Shown: one piece after another, positions 34,094 through 44,623 of the stretch
Numbering within the stretch: position 1 is the first letter of the stretch
Layout: each line of letters starts with the position of its first letter
Origin: Chara braunii
Lineage: Eukaryota > Streptophyta > Charophyceae > Charales > Characeae
Length of the DNA: 64,000 nucleotides
Direction: 5' to 3'
Assembly (NCBI GenBank): GCA_003427395.1
Contig: BFEA01000547.1
Location: 184,034 to 248,033, forward strand
Translations under genes and position numbers: made by a program
The notes under the pieces: model-generated
What the model was told of the DNA's origin: nothing
What the model saw: the letters and a program-made list of their open reading frames with translations, nothing else
Databases searched by the model: none

Positions 34094-35257
34094 CTACCTG
34101 CGAGGGCGGAGTTGTCTGTCCGATACCGGGGTGGGTCGGGCGGGATGAGCTGCTTCCTTGGCAAGGCGTCGCTTCTCATAGTCGGCGAAGATAAGGGGTG
34201 CAGAAGTCTGCAAGTCTGCACTAGAGATCCACCGAGTGTCGTCAGGCGCACATTGCTTGAATGTGACTTTGAACTGCATTGGCTTGNTGCCATACTTGCG
34301 GTGCGTGATGACTCGGTCGACTTCCTGATGTCCGTCCATAAAAGGCGGATCCTGTGATCGTCGACCGGGAAACTCGTCAGCGGAAGGTGGCGTGTAGATG
34401 GCCAGCTTCGACGCGTGGAAGACCCAATGCATTGGAAGGTGCGGTGGAATGTTGACCACAAAGGAAGGACCAACGGGGTCGTCTCCAACAACATAGCAAC
34501 TTCCCATGGTCCGAACCATTTCGGAAGGAGTTTGCACGAAACGTCCTGCTCGAGCGCAAATTCCTCGGAGAGGACCCAAACAAGGTCTCCCTCGCGGAAA
34601 GGACATGGAAGTCGATGTCGGTTAGCTTGTTGTTGCATGCGGAGGGCCTTTTGCATATTTGTGCAGGCTTTGATCAGCAAGTCCCGATACTTCCGAACGG
34701 AGGCGGGAGAGCAAGGGACGTCTATGTCGGCGGCCCATGGTAGAAGGAGATCAGCGAAGATCCGTGCTTTCTCTCCACCATGATGTAACTTGAATGGTGT
34801 GACGCAGATCGTCGGGTGCACCGAAGTGTTAGGCGAACTCGATGTCGGGAAGCCGGTCAACCCAATCTTTCTGGTCGGGGCGGATGAGCGTACACAACAT
34901 CATCTGAGCGGTCTGGTGTGCTCGCTCCGTTTGGCCATCCGTCTGCGGGTGTCGAGCCGAGCTCTGCTTCATTGTCGTACCGGACTCAGCCATAAGGGAA
35001 GTCCAAAAGGCCGACATGAAGCGAGTATCTCGGTCGCTCACTATGTCTTCCGGAACACCCTGGTTGGTAATCCAACCGGTGTGCAAGAGTCGTGCGAGCT
35101 TGGGCGCTGTAGCATGATACTTGCAAGGAAGAAAGCAAGCATACTTGCTCAAATGGTCAACGACCGTGAGAATACCGTCATAGCTGAGGCGATCGCGGGG
35201 GAACGGGCCTGTCACGCCCATAGCAATGGAGAGGCGCGGTGCCCGAGGAATCGGCAA
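34094..35257 (-). pseudogene. E3 integrase core and chromodomain (frameshifted)
   Basis: The 35257-34829 frame holds the integrase core: LTVVDHLSKYA, SDRDTRF and HPQTDGQTERAHQ give the D and E positions. The upstream first aspartate segment reads SIAMGVTGPFPRD, where a D might be expected at the M-G site. The next frame (34860-34570) has the GPY/F-like FREGDLVWVLSEEF and KWFGPWEV. A shift leads to 34606-34094 with HASKLAIY and a chromodomain-like end (HQEVDRVITHRKYG, RWISSADLQ). A single n lies at 34267. Confidence 0.82.
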
Positions 35258-35262
35258 CGGTT

Positions 35263-37296
35263 TCAGTTCACCGAAGGGGACTCGAGATCGACCCTTGTTA
35301 CGGTGGAAAATGCATATGACTCAATGTACCTCGTGACGTCTTGAAGGACGTCGGGCCAGTGAAAACGCTGGCGAAGGCGTGCTAAAGTGAGGTTTACGCC
35401 AAGGTGTGCCAAAAGGCGTGCGTCGTGGAATTCGCCGAGAAGTCGAGTCCGTAAGATGCGATCTTGGGGCACAACTAATAAGTCCTTTCCTCTCGTGTGA
35501 AGGAGAAGGAACCCGTCAGAAATCCGATAATGGCTAGCCGGCGGGTGATCCGATGAAAGCTCCGCGTAAAGCGTAGAGTAAGTCGGATCGGACTTGTAGC
35601 CTTTGACGAAATGCGGCTGCACATCGTCATCGAGGTCGAATGCCGTGGTCACAATGGCACAAAAATCGGGCCGTAGTGAGAGGGCGTCCGCAGCTCGATT
35701 GGCGGGACCGGGAATGTGGCACGGGTCAAAGTCGAACCGGTCGATGTAATACATCCATCGATCGATCGTGCTAGTGACCGTATCCTGCGTTTTATAAAAG
35801 GTCAATGGATTGTTGTTCGTATTCCATTTAAAACGCCGACGACCGAGAAGAAAGTGGCGCCATCGTTTGAGAACGGTGACGAACGTGAGTAGCTTTTTCT
35901 TTCTAGCGTCGTCGAGAGTGTTGACGAGAGGCACCTTTTGGGAGAAATACTCGACCGGATGCCAACCGTCCTCGTGACACTGTTCCAACACCGCACCAAT
36001 ATCGTATCCCGAAGCGTCCGTAGTTACTTGGGTGGGAAGGGTGGGGTCGTATTGCATTGCTGCCTTCAACGTAGTGAACGCGCCACGGGCTGCGTCGTCG
36101 AACTCGAAGGGCACCTTTGGGGACTGAAGTCTCGACAAAGGAGCGGCCACTTTCGAGTATGACTCGACGAATCGTCGATAATATCCAGCCAAACCCATGA
36201 AAGAGCGTACGTCTGTTGTGCAACGGGGTTCTGGCCAATCCACGATGGCTTGGATTTTGTCCGCTAAGGGACGAATGCCTTTCGGCGTGACATAGTGACC
36301 CAAGTACTCAAGCTCCTGCTTGGCGAACTCGCACTTGTCGAGATTCGCTTTGTATTTGGCTAGTCGCAAGCGATGCAAAACAGTGCGAAGGTGTATGATG
36401 TGCTCGTCCAACGTCCTACTATAAACCAAGATATCATCGAGGTAGATGAGGACGCTGCGATCGAGCAAGTCGTGAAACTGAGTCGTCGTAGCCGCTTGGA
36501 AAGTCGCAGGGGCATTGGTGAGGCCAAATGGCATGACAACCCATGCAAAGTGCCTGTACCGCGTCTTGAACGCGGTTTTGTACCGATCTTGAGGCTGGAT
36601 TTCAATCTGGTGGAAACCCAACTTCAAGTCCAACTTCGAGAAGTACGTCGCGCCGCCTAACCGCTCAAGGAGATCATCAATCCGAGGGAGAGGGCCGGCG
36701 TTCTTTATGGTTTGTGCGTTAAGTTTTCTATAATCGATGCATAACCGTAGATCTTTGTTCTTCTTCCGGACGAAGAGAACAGGGGCAGCGTAAGGTGAAC
36801 AACTAGGGCGAATCCAGTCCTTGTCAAGGAGGTCGTCGAGTTGTGCGCGAAGCACTTCGAGTTCCTCTTCGCTCATGCGGTAAATGCATCCACGCGGAGG
36901 GACGGCGCCAGTCTCGAGAGTGATCCCGTGATGTATGGGCCAATCCGGAACCGTTCCGGTGGGAGCCTCAAAGACGTCTCCATAATCGTCCAAGAGGCGA
37001 GAAATGCGTGGGTCCGGCAGTGCGGCCGGTCCGTCAGGTGAGGGGAGAGCATGCAAGAATACAAGGCCCATCTCCTCGACGTCATTCCGAGCTATGGCGT
37101 CGCGAATTCTCGCAACGGAAACCACGTGACAAGCAATCGAAGTGTGAGGGGTCGCGACTGTACATGGGACTAACACTCCGTTCCGATCACGGATGTGAAC
37201 GGTCCGGTCATGAAAGTTCACCGGATGATTGGCGCTACGCAACCAAGGCATGCCTTGAATCATGTCAAACTTGGTATCGAGGATGTCGAAAGACAC
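35263..37296 (-). CDS. E3 pol: protease end, RT, RNase H, integrase N-terminus
   Basis: The longest open frame here (677 codons). It starts in the protease C-terminus (FDMIQGMPWL, residues 10-20). RT spans about 135-370: LRLCIDYRKLN, MPFGLTNAPATFQ and YLDDILVYSR (YLDD at 285-288, intact). RNase H begins with TTDAS (425-429) and NRAADALS is present, but the usual glutamate (YEKELLA type) reads KKKLL and the usual TDHQPL aspartate reads TNNNPL. Two RNase H catalytic acids therefore seem lost, both explicable by G-to-A changes. It ends within the integrase zinc-binding region (LGEFHDARLLAHLG), where the CX2C half reads YAFSTVTR and is lost. No true start codon context is evident. Confidence 0.88.
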   Translation of the reverse strand: MSFDILDTKFDMIQGMPWLRSANHPVNFHDRTVHIRDRNGVLVPCTVATPHTSIACHVVSVARIRDAIARNDVEEMGLVFLHALPSPDGPAALPDPRISRLLDDYGDVFEAPTGTVPDWPIHHGITLETGAVPPRGCIYRMSEEELEVLRAQLDDLLDKDWIRPSCSPYAAPVLFVRKKNKDLRLCIDYRKLNAQTIKNAGPLPRIDDLLERLGGATYFSKLDLKLGFHQIEIQPQDRYKTAFKTRYRHFAWVVMPFGLTNAPATFQAATTTQFHDLLDRSVLIYLDDILVYSRTLDEHIIHLRTVLHRLRLAKYKANLDKCEFAKQELEYLGHYVTPKGIRPLADKIQAIVDWPEPRCTTDVRSFMGLAGYYRRFVESYSKVAAPLSRLQSPKVPFEFDDAARGAFTTLKAAMQYDPTLPTQVTTDASGYDIGAVLEQCHEDGWHPVEYFSQKVPLVNTLDDARKKKLLTFVTVLKRWRHFLLGRRRFKWNTNNNPLTFYKTQDTVTSTIDRWMYYIDRFDFDPCHIPGPANRAADALSLRPDFCAIVTTAFDLDDDVQPHFVKGYKSDPTYSTLYAELSSDHPPASHYRISDGFLLLHTRGKDLLVVPQDRILRTRLLGEFHDARLLAHLGVNLTLARLRQRFHWPDVLQDVTRYIESYAFSTVTRVDLESPSVN

Positions 37297-38110
37297 CGGC
37301 TCGCACGCAAGTGGCGCAAAGTATACCTAAACACCGTCAACGCATCGATCAATTGACTTTTGCGTGCGGCCGTCCGCGAGTGTAACTTGCGTAGGTTGCA
37401 TCTTCCTTCGAACACGCGGGCTGTAAAGGCTTGGCTCATAAAGTTGCGAGACGCTCCGCAATCAATCGAGGCACTACAGGTTGCCTTTCCGATTTGAATG
37501 CGGATGTAGAGCAAAGGGGCGTCAGTTTCGGCGTACCTTTGGGTGGCGTACTCGCGGTCAATCTTCGCAAGATAGGAGCGGAGATCGACAACCGCTACCT
37601 CGTCGTCCGTCAACGGAGCTGGTACTGTAGCTTGCAAATAGGAGCGTAGATTTGCCATCAAGGCGTTGCAATGCGGCCTTAGGTTCCAGTTGAGGGTAGA
37701 GGCATCCAAGCGAAGTCCTCTCTCGTGAGCGGGTCAAGCTCCTCAAGTCTTGACCACGCCGTCGAGTCCTCGGAAATTAGTGGCGAGCTGACCGGATCAC
37801 TTGCCGACGGTGTACGGGCTGCGCATACGCAATCTAAGTGCACGTGGCTAGGCTGGTCTAATGGTAGTACCAGCTGGGCGGCATAATCCTCGTACGTAGC
37901 ACGAGAATCGGCGACTAACGCATGCTCCCCGGTAGTGATATCGGTTGCTAGCAAGGCAACCGGTTCCGGCCGAGTGAGGAGAGACGTCGCCTCTCTCCTT
38001 GCGCAACTCAGTTTCCCAAGTTCGCTGGATGGGGTACACGTGCCTTGCCCTTTTCGGGGCATTGTGAGTGACACCATTGCTCCAAAGGCAATATCCGTAC
38101 CGTTGACCAG
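37260..38110 (-). pseudogene. E3 gag tail and aspartic protease (frameshifted)
   Basis: The 37709-37260 frame contains VDLRSYLAKIDREYATQ, then ASIDCGASRNFMS, a protease active site with DCG in place of DSG. The 38077-37679 frame encodes an acidic linker (PLTREDFAWMPLP) that appears to be the gag C-terminus. A clear zinc knuckle and the gag core are missing. Stops and shifts separate it from pol. Confidence 0.7.
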
Positions 38111-38400
38111 AGATGAGCATTTCTTTTTTGAATTGGCACTTCATCCAACCCGCCCATAATTTTTTAAGCACAACCCGCCCTAAAAAAACAAAAACGAAAA
38201 ATCTCAAGGTGACCCAACCCACCCGAGTGTTTTTTGGAAATTTTCCTCCCACACCCAACCTGCCCATCACCCGTGAAAAACCTTAACCCGGACCCACCCA
38301 CACCCGCAAGAAAAAAAATTACCCGCCCGCACCCGGCACCTAATTATTGTCCACCCGCCCCCGTTGTCTCTGTCCCTTCGAACATTTGCACGTACCATAG
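38111..38400. repeat. ACCCG/CCCGCC low-complexity tract
   Basis: Degenerate acccg-cccgc words alternate with short A runs at about 38200-38360. Comparable C-rich subterminal repeats occur in some plant DNA transposons, but no terminal inverted repeat was found. Confidence 0.5.
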
Positions 38401-38469
38401 CAATATGACATCCTTGGATGACAGCGCAAAACTTTGAAGCATCTCTGCCTGCGGAAATTTGAATCGCTC

Positions 38470-38545
38470 CACAAGTTTAAAATTGGGTAGTGAACCTTAG
38501 GCTTGCCCCTTGCTGTGGTTAGGTTCGATCCCCGTTGTTTTAATG
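38470..38545 (+). repeat. tRNA-like SINE candidate
   Basis: An exact B box, GGTTCGATCCC (38522-38532), lies downstream of a D-arm-like TTGGGTAGTGAACC. The A box is weak. It is followed directly by the E4-family LTR fragment. Confidence 0.35.
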
Positions 38546-38559
38546 GGAGCGATAGGCCC

Positions 38560-39117
38560 GTGACACTTAGGGCAGCGGGGAAAAACACTGAAAGTAGCAG
38601 GTAGGCCAGTACCTCTCAAGTTGAGGTAGATGTGTCAGGAACCGGAGGCCAAGCAGAAGAAGACAAAAAGTTAGTATTTTTAGAGGCCTAGTAGCTGGTA
38701 GGCTAGGTCTAGGCGGATACCAGTCCAAGAGGCAGGTATATCTACAGGAGGAGCGAAGTGCTCATCATCTGCGGTATGCAAGTTTGGGCATCATGCTGCT
38801 TGAGCGGGCGCTGGACTTCAGAGCCCTGCTGGAAGGAGGAGGCAGCTCTACTAACACTGCCTGGAGGATCAGCCCTTGGGTGACCTCCCTGGCTATGGAG
38901 GAAGACCCCAGGTAGGAGGAGGAAGAAGTTGACTAGGGAGGAGAGTGGCAAGGCACTTACCTGGCTATGGTGGACACCATCTTCATCACCTTGTGAGGCA
39001 CTGCAGCTGGATGGCCTAGTGGGGGTTGCGCCGCACCAAGAAGGCTTCAAGGCAGAGTCAGGCATGGCGGCCTGAGTAGCAGCGGTCATAGCTGCTTTGC
39101 ATTGTCTTTTGCACATC
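38560..39117 (+). repeat. E4-family LTR fragment
   Basis: From gacacttagggcagcgggga it follows 48598-49320 of the E4 LTR in order (gaaaaacact, aggccgagcag-like, tttttagaggcc, ggctatggtgga). Both LTR ends are missing. It is clearly older and more diverged than the E4 LTRs. Confidence 0.75.
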
Positions 39118-39961
39118 AGCGCTGGGCCCTTACACCATGTCCTAATTGAATGGGTCCCAAGGAAAACCCTTGGGGGTCTCCCGTGGGCAATTTCATACGC
39201 ATATTCGCGGCTGCGGGGGTGAATGTCCGTCGTCGTGGTGGGATGTCCGTGCGTCCTCGGGCGCGGTCCACTGGCAGCGGCAGGGAGGCCCACTGGGTTG
39301 GGGGGAAAAAAACGGCGCGAACATTCCGGTTCAAATTTTGAATTTTGAAACCTTCATTGTGACGCATCCGCGCCGGAGGCGGCCAGGCAGTTGGAGTGCA
39401 CATTGGAGCGAAATGTCTATGCGGAGGAGTATTGGCGGCCATGGCTTAATAGGCGGGCATTGGAATGTAGGCCGACGTAGTGCCAACTGTACGACGTCCC
39501 GCTCGCTAAAGGGTTCCACATTAGTCTTCGGGGCGTTCGCGACAATCCTGTGGCCCGCCATAGCTGAGCGTGCACGTCACGATTCTATGAAGCGTGGAGA
39601 GTGCTGCCGCCATCCCCGTCTATGTGGAGACAACAAAACAAGGGCACCAGCGAGTAAAAGAGTGGTGGGCAGTTGCACATTGCACAGCATGAAGATGGAG
39701 GGAGAGGTGCAGGGCGGTGTGAATGCATTGGCGACTTTGGGGAGAAATGCAGTGGTTGCAGTTGTGTCAGCCGTCGCCATTTGTTATCGCATTGAGAGAA
39801 TGACAACTTGACTAAAGATGAGATTGTCCATTCGCAGGCAGAGGCAGCTCATGCAACAAGTGATGAAGGCATCCAATTGTGTGTCGTTATTATAATCCAT
39901 TTTGCAATTTTGCTGCGCCATGGCGTCAAGCGCGATCCCGTAGGCGACTTCGAGATGGTGG
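39118..39961. other. Region upstream of PIF transposase, no clear gene
   Basis: An open frame at 39146-39811 (221 codons) has no recognised domain and no homopolymer bias. It could be a degraded N-terminal or partner gene of the PIF element. I could not find terminal inverted repeats. Confidence 0.3.
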
Positions 39962-41250
39962 ATGAGGAGAAGGACAAGAAAGACATGGGAGGATCTCCAG
40001 AAGATGGACGACGTGGCGGAGGGTTACCATAAGGAGAATCTGCAGATGTCTCGTAGAGTGTTCCGGGAGATCATCGAGGCATTGTCCCCTCGTCTGCAGC
40101 AGAGGGGGGCATTCTACAGGGTGCCTTTAATGTCGGATCACATCATCGCATACGCGCTTTGTCGTTGGGCAAGCGGGGAGACGTACAAGAGCGACACATC
40201 GTCATTCGGCATAGGACGGGCATTAGGATTGATTGAAGTGGAGGAAGTGACTCGGGCGCTTACGAGGGTGTATTGGGAGAAAAGATTGTGTGTCCTTTTG
40301 GGTTGCGGCGGCTGGTTGTTCTACTCACGTTTGAGGCGGAGGGTTTCCCCAACTGTTATGGCTGCATAGATTGCACGCACATCATTAGGATTGATTGAAG
40401 TGGAGGAAGTGACTCGGGCGCTTACGAGGGTGTATTGGGAGAAAAGATTGTGTCCTTTTGGGTTGCGGCGGCTGGTTGTTCTACTCACGTTTGAGGTGAA
40501 GGGTTTCCCCAACTGTTATGGCTGCATAGACTGCACGCACATCTATGTGGACAAATTAGCGAACGCGCCATCCGATAACTACTTCGACCGAAAGCATCGT
40601 TTTTCGGTGGTTGCGCAGGTGGTTGTGGACTTGGACTTGCGTGTGACAAACGTTTTCGTCAGCTATTCCGGGAGCTTCCACGACATCCGGGTGCTTCAAC
40701 TTTCCAGTTTGTGGACGCGTGTCGAGGAGGGGGATCTTTTTGAAGGACCTGCTGCGCTGTTGCCGTTCGAGGTGAAGACACGCGGGTACATCCAAGACGA
40801 TAACGACTATCCTTCCATGGAGTTGTGCCTTACAGAGGGACCAATCAATTCGCCGACGAGGAGAGGTTTGACAACAAGCAGAAGGTCGCCAGAGGAGTGG
40901 TGGGGAGAGCTTTCGGAGGCTGAAGGGGATGTGGAGGCTTTTCCTCCGCACACACAAAATGAATATGGACACTTTCCCGCAACAGTTCCAAGCCGTGTGC
41001 ATTTTGCACAACATCCTTTTGGATGTCGGCATAGCAACGAGAACTTGTTGTGGGAGGTGGACGTGAATGGTGTGCGTCGGCGAGTGGGCTTGGGGTTGGA
41101 TCACCCACCCCACCCCATTGCGGAAAACTTCAATCAGCGTCGAGCTCTGGCCTTGTGTGAAGCACTTGCGGAGCGGATGAAAGACGAGTGAACGCGTGAA
41201 GTCTCTCCACGGCGGTAGCTTGGTCATTGATCTCTTGCGAAGGACGAACA
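39962..41250 (+). pseudogene. PIF/Harbinger transposase (HARBI1-like DDE), broken
   Basis: The transposase would cut and paste a PIF/Harbinger element. The 39962-40369 frame has the N-terminal helical part (MSRRVFREIIEAL, YALCRWASGETY, SFGIGRALGLI). Then a 162-bp tandem duplication, whose first unit has 2 extra bases, breaks it. The second unit resumes the frame (40391-41191) with FPNCYGCIDCTHIYVDK, giving the first D (codon 40529), and GSFHDIRVLQLS, giving the second D (codon 40685). After about 40850 the conserved end survives only in other frames: FDNKQKVARGVVGRAF, then RRLKGMWRLFLR and ILHNILLDVG, where the usual catalytic E (VVERAF type) appears as G. It is inactive. Confidence 0.85.
40222..40543 (+). 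repeat. 162-bp tandem duplication in the transposase
   Basis: Units 40222-40383 and 40384-40543 share attaggattgattgaag through tgcacgcacatc. Unit 1 has tgtgtgtcc where unit 2 has tgtgtcc, and two substitutions (ggcgga against ggtgaa, agattg against agactg). Confidence 0.92.
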
Positions 41251-41337
41251 TGGTGATGTTCGAGGTTGGAGGGGGGGTGTTGAAGTACTCGGGTGGCTGT
41301 GTCGTGTAGTTCCGTCGGTGGCTGGCTCTATGCAATT

Positions 41338-41364
41338 CCCCCCCCCCTCCCCCCCTCCCCCCTT
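41338..41364. repeat. C-rich homopolymer tract
   Basis: Runs of C separated by single T (about 27 bases), an unstable tract likely to carry sequencing errors. Confidence 0.8.
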
Positions 41365-41689
41365 TTGTTGTTGTTAGTTTTCTCATGTTGTCGAACATTT
41401 GGAGAGCGATGGAGGGGTGTCCATCATTGATTTTATGTAGACGGCGCTCCCGCCTTTATTGTGTTTTGAACACATCCAACGTTTTCTTTCGCCCTCCTTC
41501 GACAACCGTCTGGGCATGTTACGGTTTGAAGTTCTCTCCTAGTCAAATTTTTGTGCAATGTATTCCGTAAGTCTTGGGTGATGGTCCGAGCAGACTTACA
41601 TGAAAGGGTTTAATTAGAAACAATTTTGATCATTGTTTTCTTAAATGTTTTTTTTTGTTTCTCCCTCTTCCGCAACTCCGCAATCCACT

Positions 41690-42022
41690 GGACCACGTAA
41701 TGAATACATCTATCAATGAATGAACCGATTAATTAATCAATTGAGCAATCAATCAACAAATTAGTCACTCAATCTATCAGTCATTTAATCTAACTGTCAA
41801 ACGATCAGTCGATCAATCCATCAACCAATCGATCAACCATCAATTGAACAATTGAACAATCAATCAATCGATCAAGCAAGCAAGCAATGAAACAATGAAG
41901 CAATTAATCAAACAATTAACTAATCGATCAAGCAATCAAGCACTCGATCATTCAGTCAATCAATCACACAATCAATCAATCTTTCAATCAACGGATTAAT
42001 CAATCAATCAATCAATTGACTG

Positions 42023-42063
<41 letters not shown>

Positions 42064-42070
42064 CCAACCG
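41690..42070. repeat. (ATCA)n / (AATC)n microsatellite
   Basis: About 380 bp of degenerate aatcaatc and related tetranucleotides, with a near-perfect run at about 42023-42062. Variation within it suggests an old, expanded array. Confidence 0.88.
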
Positions 42071-42312
42071 AAGTTCAACACACATTGAATGCCTATCTTC
42101 ACGTGTTTCAAAAGAACAATCGATGCAGCCGAAGGGTGCAGCGGACAATGAGTCGGCCACTCGTGTATTTTGCACCATTCAATTTCATTATATGCAAAGA
42201 CTGGACGACAATTTCTCACACATTAGACATTGGAAATATGGAAGGACATATACATGGCATGGGAAAAGACAACGAACAAGACAAACACACACAATTGCAC
42301 ACATGGGTTTCT

Positions 42313-42338
42313 AAAAAAAAAAAAAAAAAAAAAAAAAA
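42313..42338 (+). repeat. 26-A run
   Basis: An uninterrupted A run after acatgggtttct. It could be a retroposon tail, but no head or target duplication was found. Confidence 0.7.
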
Positions 42339-42545
42339 GGTGCCATTATCTTAATAGCTTCCATTTCGTATTGCACGTGCTACATGAAGAGATGAAAAAT
42401 GGAAAAGTTTTCGACCACCTTTGGTCGACTACCACATACATGCGCCGCCATGGGGCACATATCACCCCACCTAGGTACAAAAAACAAGCACGCACTCTAT
42501 GGAACTAAGTACAATGGCAAGCAACTAGACCACCACACCACCCGT

Positions 42546-43776
42546 CTACATACAACAAAGCCCCATCGGGCGAACTGAGCCCAAGGGAACACCCCCCCAC
42601 AAGATGGGTGTGGCGCGAACAACTATAGATGCTTCCACTCCATTGACAAACAAGGCGAGAACGATGCGCAAGACTGCCACTACGATGGCTTTCACAACCC
42701 TCCATCGCCATCGCCTCCATCCTCCTTCCCTTCGCCATCGAAAGGTCCCATCCCCATCCACTCCATTTTTGCGGACTTTAGGGTCTGCCAGACTAGCATC
42801 GTAGTTAAAACGCACTCCACATGCCTCCCACTTCGGGATTTAGTTGGGAAACCCACCCATCGTCAAGGGTGGCTTCCCAAGGCGAGTCAAAACTGCATTT
42901 GCGGACTTGACTATATGTCTGTGCTCGCTGAAGGCCTGTGACCCTGCCGCCATCAGCGTAGGCGAGTTCTGAGTAGTAGGATGCCTCCTTGTGGGAGCGC
43001 ACGTCGTCGCCCCCCGTGCGCATGATCCGCATTGACACGGCGAGAAGCAATTGGAAGGCATCCTTGATTTTGCTTAACCTTGATTGGGACATCTTTCCAT
43101 TGTCGGACCATTGGACTATATGCATGTGCTAGCTGAAGGCCTGCGACCCTGCCGCCATCAGCGTAGGCTTCGCCACGAGCTGCGAGTAGTAGGACGCCTC
43201 CTCGTGGGAGCACACATCATCTCCCCCCGGGCGCATGATCCGCATGCACTAGGCAAGAAGCAAGTGGAAGGCATCCCCGATTCTGCTTAACCTTGATTGG
43301 GACACCTTTCCATTGTCAGACCATTGGCCGCCTCTTAGCGCATCATGAAAACATGACGCTATTCGCAAAACCATGGACTCCTGGTGGACAGCCATGTCAT
43401 CATCCTCTGGCCGGTCCTCGATGTACACCCCCGCATACCACAACGGAATGTCCATCTTCAGAGTGAGCGTATGATAAACCACGCTAGTAGAGACCACCCA
43501 CGACCACTCCATGCGCTGCCACACTGCTCTTGCCAGATTTGTTGGGCAATCAACAACAACATATGACTTAGCGCGGGTGAAGCCATCGAATCTGGAAAAC
43601 GACCTCAAGATCCACCCGTGGATAACGTGCATAGAGACGTTCTTAGTCTTCCTCGCCCGACGAAGAGCTGGCTCTTGCTGCGCAGGATCGTCGATTCGTC
43701 GCCGACGTACGTTGTGCTGCAGGTCGTTGGAGCCAAGTCCAGCTATGACGCCCAGGTACGTACTTGAACGCTGCAA
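42546..43776 (-). pseudogene. Unassigned conserved-looking pseudogene
   Basis: Three minus-strand frames read as one protein: VYHTLTLKMDIPLWYAGVYI and DRPEDDDMAVHQESMVLRIA in 43776-43249, then QWSDNGKMSQSRLSKIKDAF, MRIMRTGGDDVRSHKEASYY and LAYADGGRVTGLQRAQTYS in 43125-42805, and a basic/hydrophobic end in 42815-42546. I do not recognise the family. A tandem duplication repeats the middle part (QWSDNGK...LLLA occurs twice). It may be a partner or captured gene of the nearby PIF/SANT-type elements; that is a guess from location. Confidence 0.5.
42909..43329. repeat. About 205-bp tandem duplication
   Basis: Units 42909-43113 and 43114-43329 share gactatatg, ctgaaggcctg, gaccctgccgccatcagcg, gcgcatgatccgcat and ccttgattgggaca. 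They differ at many sites, so this copy is older than the transposase duplication. Confidence 0.8.
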
Positions 43777-43924
43777 GTACGGCCTCCCCCCTGTCTCCCT
43801 ACCTACTCCTCTATCTTTAACGAAGCGCAGCGCTGTTGCGTGCAGTGATGGTCCAACAGCGTGTCGCCCAAGAAGTGAGTTAGTCGAACTATGTGTTTGC
43901 CCAACCGCTGCCCAGCTATAAGTA

Positions 43925-44301
43925 GCGTTGGGCCTGGCTGGGCGCGCCTAATGCTGGCCTCAAACGACCCACTCGGTCGGGCCCCTACTGCGCTTCCAGA
44001 CCATGCTGCTGATGCAGCAAGGCGCAAAAATGCGCCTGGCCTAAAAATGACCTCGCTCCTGTGTACCCAGCCCAAGGTGGAGCCTTGGGACCCGCAAGTC
44101 CGAAATGTCGTCTGCACAAATAAAAATAGGACAGCAAATAAATAAGTAAATAAATAAATGCTGCCTGTGGTCAAAACCTGAGGCCCGGGAGCCGCCGTGG
44201 GCCTCCGGGGCGCGTCTGATGGGCGCACGGCCTGGGGGCCCCTCAGCAACCGTCGGGCCCTTGAAATGGGGCCCTTGTGCAAGCGCAGCATGTAACATCA
44301 T
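43925..44301 (-). repeat. Possible LTR end
   Basis: On the minus strand gaggggtggca is followed by TGATGTTACATGCTGCGC, resembling the purine tract and LTR start of E3. No partner LTR or internal region was found, so this is tentative. Confidence 0.25.
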
Positions 44302-44432
44302 GCCACCCCTCGATGTTTCCTTGGCAGTAGTTACTTGCAGGTGAGAGTGAGGAGGACGACGCCATCTTCTTCTTCTTCTATTTGTTCTCGCCCTCCACCT
44401 CTTCTTCTTCCTTCTTCTTCTCTTCTTCTTCT

Positions 44433-44437
<5 letters not shown>

Positions 44438-44490
<53 letters not shown>
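44438..44490. repeat. (GA)n microsatellite
   Basis: About 26 uninterrupted GA units after a CTT-rich stretch. Confidence 0.95.
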
Positions 44491-44493
<3 letters not shown>

Positions 44494-44623
44494 CAGCCAG
44501 AGGTTTCATGGGCATATGCCCAGGATCTGATTCAACATTTTTGTTTGCGGCAGACGTTGATTGGACACTCGGCGAGGGACTATTTTTTTGGACTGTGCTA
44601 TAGGGATCTCGGTCTTCCCCCTC

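Larger units (their letters stand above)
33600..38110 (-). mobile_element. E3: 5'-truncated Ty3/gypsy chromovirus-type element
   Basis: On the minus strand: residual gag, protease, RT, RNase H, integrase, chromodomain, polypurine tract and a 3' LTR starting at 34071. No second LTR or primer site lies to the right; similarity ends in low-complexity DNA near 38110. The left limit within the LTR is approximate. Its protein is distinct from E1 and E2/E4, so it is a third lineage. Confidence 0.82.

Noticed and set aside
40222-40543. An intron in the transposase
   Set aside because: The extra sequence is a tandem copy of coding sequence with a 2-base indel, not an intron with GT-AG ends.
41690-42070. 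CRISPR-like array
   Set aside because: The repeats are degenerate tetranucleotides without spacers; this is a microsatellite in a eukaryotic genome.
44297-44315. Second E3-type element
   Set aside because: A purine tract plus TGATGTTACATG-like start is suggestive on the minus strand, but no pol or partner LTR is nearby; kept only as a low-confidence LTR end.
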